Positions 39,496-41,005 of a DNA stretch of 41,005 nt are shown here, piece by piece. The stretch lies in the NCBI GenBank assembly GCA_034436045.1, contig DAOTVZ010000025.1, positions 1 to 41,005 on the forward strand, written 5' to 3'. The stretch is from H111-94 sp034436045 (GTDB lineage Bacteria; Chloroflexota; Ktedonobacteria; Ktedonobacterales; Ktedonobacteraceae). Below the pieces are notes generated by a model. It searched no databases. It was not told the DNA's origin and saw nothing but the letters and a program-made list of their open reading frames with translations. The stretch's first letter is position 1. Every line of letters starts with the position of its first letter. Both the position numbers and the translations under genes were made by a program.

Positions 39496-41005
39496 ATGTC
39501 AACAGTTACGATTACTGATAAAAAGAAAAGTGCCGGAGAGAGCGAGCGTTCGGGCTTTCCCTTCTCGCCGCGCTGGCAGACGGCTCTCACTTACGCAATA
39601 GGATTGGTGCTGCTTCTGCTGGGGCTTTACCTGCGTTTACATGATCTGGGTCTCCCTTTTGATCGCGACGGTTACGATGAAGGTGTCTACTGGCAGTCCT
39701 TGCGCGCAATGGCGGCGGGCTATCCGCTTTACAAGTCTATTTTCTACTCGCAGCCGCCCGCTTTCTTATTGCTCATCTATCCCTTCTATATGCTGTTCGG
39801 GCAAAGCTTGTGGTCGGCGCGCCTGGGCATCGCCATCGTCTCGCTAAGTGGGCTGGTCGGGGCCTTCCTGTTGGGACGCGCTATCAGCGGGCGTCTGGGC
39901 GCGCTGGCCGGTTTGCTGTTGATGGTCGCCGACCCGTTTTATCTCTCGCAATCGCAAAAGATTCAGGCCGAAGCCCCCTCTGCCGGTTTCTCCTTGCTGT
40001 CCGTTGGACTGGCCTACCTCTGGTGGGAGAACCCGGAGAGCGCAGCGGGCCTCTGGCTGGGCGCGCTCTGTGGCATCACCGCTTCGTTGAGCATCCTGAG
40101 CAAGCTGCTCGGAGTGACGATCCTGGTACCCATTGGCCTGCTGATGCTGGCGCAGCTCTGGCGCATCTTCCGTCAACCTCGCCAGCGACGTCTGCGCTAC
40201 GCGACTTCACTCATCGTTGGCGTTGTGGCCTTTCTGCTCACAACGGCAGTGTTCGTGCTACCGTACCTCGTTGGCTCGTTCCATCAGTTCTGGGCCGGCG
40301 TTGTGACTTTCCATACCACTGCGGGCGTGAAATTCAAAGCCACGCTGGTCAATAACTTCCCCATGATGGTCAATCTGTTGACCTCTATCACAGCCTTTAC
40401 CGCGCTTGTCAGCACCATCATCGCTCTGCTGCGCCGTGACTGGCGCGTCTTACCACTGCTTGCCTGGTTAGGCGCGACTATTCTCGTGCTGCTCGATCAG
40501 GACCCGCTCTTCCATCACCATCTCGTCGCCCTCATTCCGCCGATGGTCGCGCTGGCGGTCGTGGGCATCGCACCGCTCAAACTGGAGCGCACGCGGGGCG
40601 CAATTCTGCGCAATGTCGGCACAGCCATCACACTCGTTATGATTATTACCGCGCTGACGCTCAATTTCCAGGGCGAACAGGCTTACTTCCAGGGGGCCTT
40701 GATTGAGGCCAATTCCGCTCCTATTCAGCAGACACTCCAGGTGGCGCAGACCTTAGATCAGTATACGAAGCCGGGGCAACTGGTGATTACCGACGCGCAG
40801 TTCATCGCGGCACTGGCGAATCGTAGCACACCGCCCTCGCTGGTTGACACCTCGCTTGTGCGCATCAATACGCATTATCTGACCCTGCAACAACTGATTC
40901 AGGCCGCCTCAGACCCGCGCGTCCACGCCGTACTGTTCTATACCTATCGCCTGACCATCAAAAGCGTCACACCTTTCCATCAGTGGCTCGCCACTCATGG
41001 CTTCC
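39496..41005 (+). CDS. GT39/ArnT-like membrane glycosyltransferase (5' part)
   Basis: The frame is open from ATG 39496 (GAGG 5 bp upstream) to the end of the window, giving at least 503 residues without a stop. The first outside loop has the Asp-Glu pair typical of GT-C enzymes (RDGYDEGVYWQ, residues 61-62), followed by MAAGYPLYKSIFYSQPPAF. Many transmembrane helices follow, then a soluble C-terminal region (VAQTLDQYTKPGQLVITDAQ). This matches the PMT_2/ArnT-type family, which transfers sugar from a polyprenyl-phosphate donor to protein or lipid on the outer membrane face. The donor and acceptor are unknown. The C-terminus is cut by the window edge. Confidence 0.85.
   Translation, partial: MSTVTITDKKKSAGESERSGFPFSPRWQTALTYAIGLVLLLLGLYLRLHDLGLPFDRDGYDEGVYWQSLRAMAAGYPLYKSIFYSQPPAFLLLIYPFYMLFGQSLWSARLGIAIVSLSGLVGAFLLGRAISGRLGALAGLLLMVADPFYLSQSQKIQAEAPSAGFSLLSVGLAYLWWENPESAAGLWLGALCGITASLSILSKLLGVTILVPIGLLMLAQLWRIFRQPRQRRLRYATSLIVGVVAFLLTTAVFVLPYLVGSFHQFWAGVVTFHTTAGVKFKATLVNNFPMMVNLLTSITAFTALVSTIIALLRRDWRVLPLLAWLGATILVLLDQDPLFHHHLVALIPPMVALAVVGIAPLKLERTRGAILRNVGTAITLVMIITALTLNFQGEQAYFQGALIEANSAPIQQTLQVAQTLDQYTKPGQLVITDAQFIAALANRSTPPSLVDTSLVRINTHYLTLQQLIQAASDPRVHAVLFYTYRLTIKSVTPFHQWLATHGF

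Overview
The window looks like chromosomal DNA of a Ktedonobacteria-type member of the Chloroflexota. This is inferred from the gene mix: a PilJ-like chemoreceptor with an Asn/Gly-rich tail, an SPW-repeat protein, a TPR-rhomboid, lone XdhC and SbcD proteins, many small membrane proteins of unknown function, and abundant intergenic palindromes. Base composition is moderately GC-rich by eye and was not computed. No rRNA, tRNA, CRISPR array, transposase or phage module was recognised.

Layout. Positions 1-8,100 hold a PHP phosphoesterase, a DUF5131 three-Cys protein, a remnant of a GH130 glycosidase, biotin carboxylase, a chemoreceptor and a GH3 hydrolase. Positions 8,130-14,600 are all minus strand. 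They hold a zinc alcohol dehydrogenase with a long disordered tail and a tight operon: CoA-transferase/racemase, M20 peptidase, aminotransferase (successive ATGA overlaps), then a Gfo/Idh/MocA oxidoreductase. Positions 14,600-18,640 hold a long non-coding stretch with operator-like palindromes, a 14-T run, a good promoter, a possible 29-codon ORF and several hairpins. It leads into three exported proteins (two with signal sequences, one PQQ-propeller lipoprotein).

Positions 18,800-26,610 hold a HigBA-like toxin-antitoxin pair, a flippase-like membrane protein, an OmpR/histidine kinase pair, a Nudix hydrolase, a benzoate-CoA-ligase-like enzyme and an SPW protein. Positions 26,780-33,120 hold a lone XdhC-like protein, an operon of two small membrane proteins plus an MFS transporter, a YeaQ-like membrane protein, MarC and a TPR-rhomboid. 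Positions 33,300-41,005 hold a decayed oxidoreductase fragment abutting a CPBP protease, SbcD/Mre11 without SbcC, a small membrane protein, a membrane protein with an FtsH-like AAA protease, and the 5' part of a GT39-like glycosyltransferase that runs off the end.

The most unusual structure is a dispersed family of 26-29 bp palindromic repeats. Their ends are conserved (GTAGGGG at one end, CCCTG at the other), but the interior differs from locus to locus while matching between paired arms at the same locus. Copies occur near 57-185, 4130-4209, 9861-9934, 14711-14798 and 27628-27656. One lies in frame inside the sbcD-like gene (34712-34740). The other main candidate for something undescribed is the structured leader and mini-ORF at 15,014-15,540 upstream of the exported proteins.
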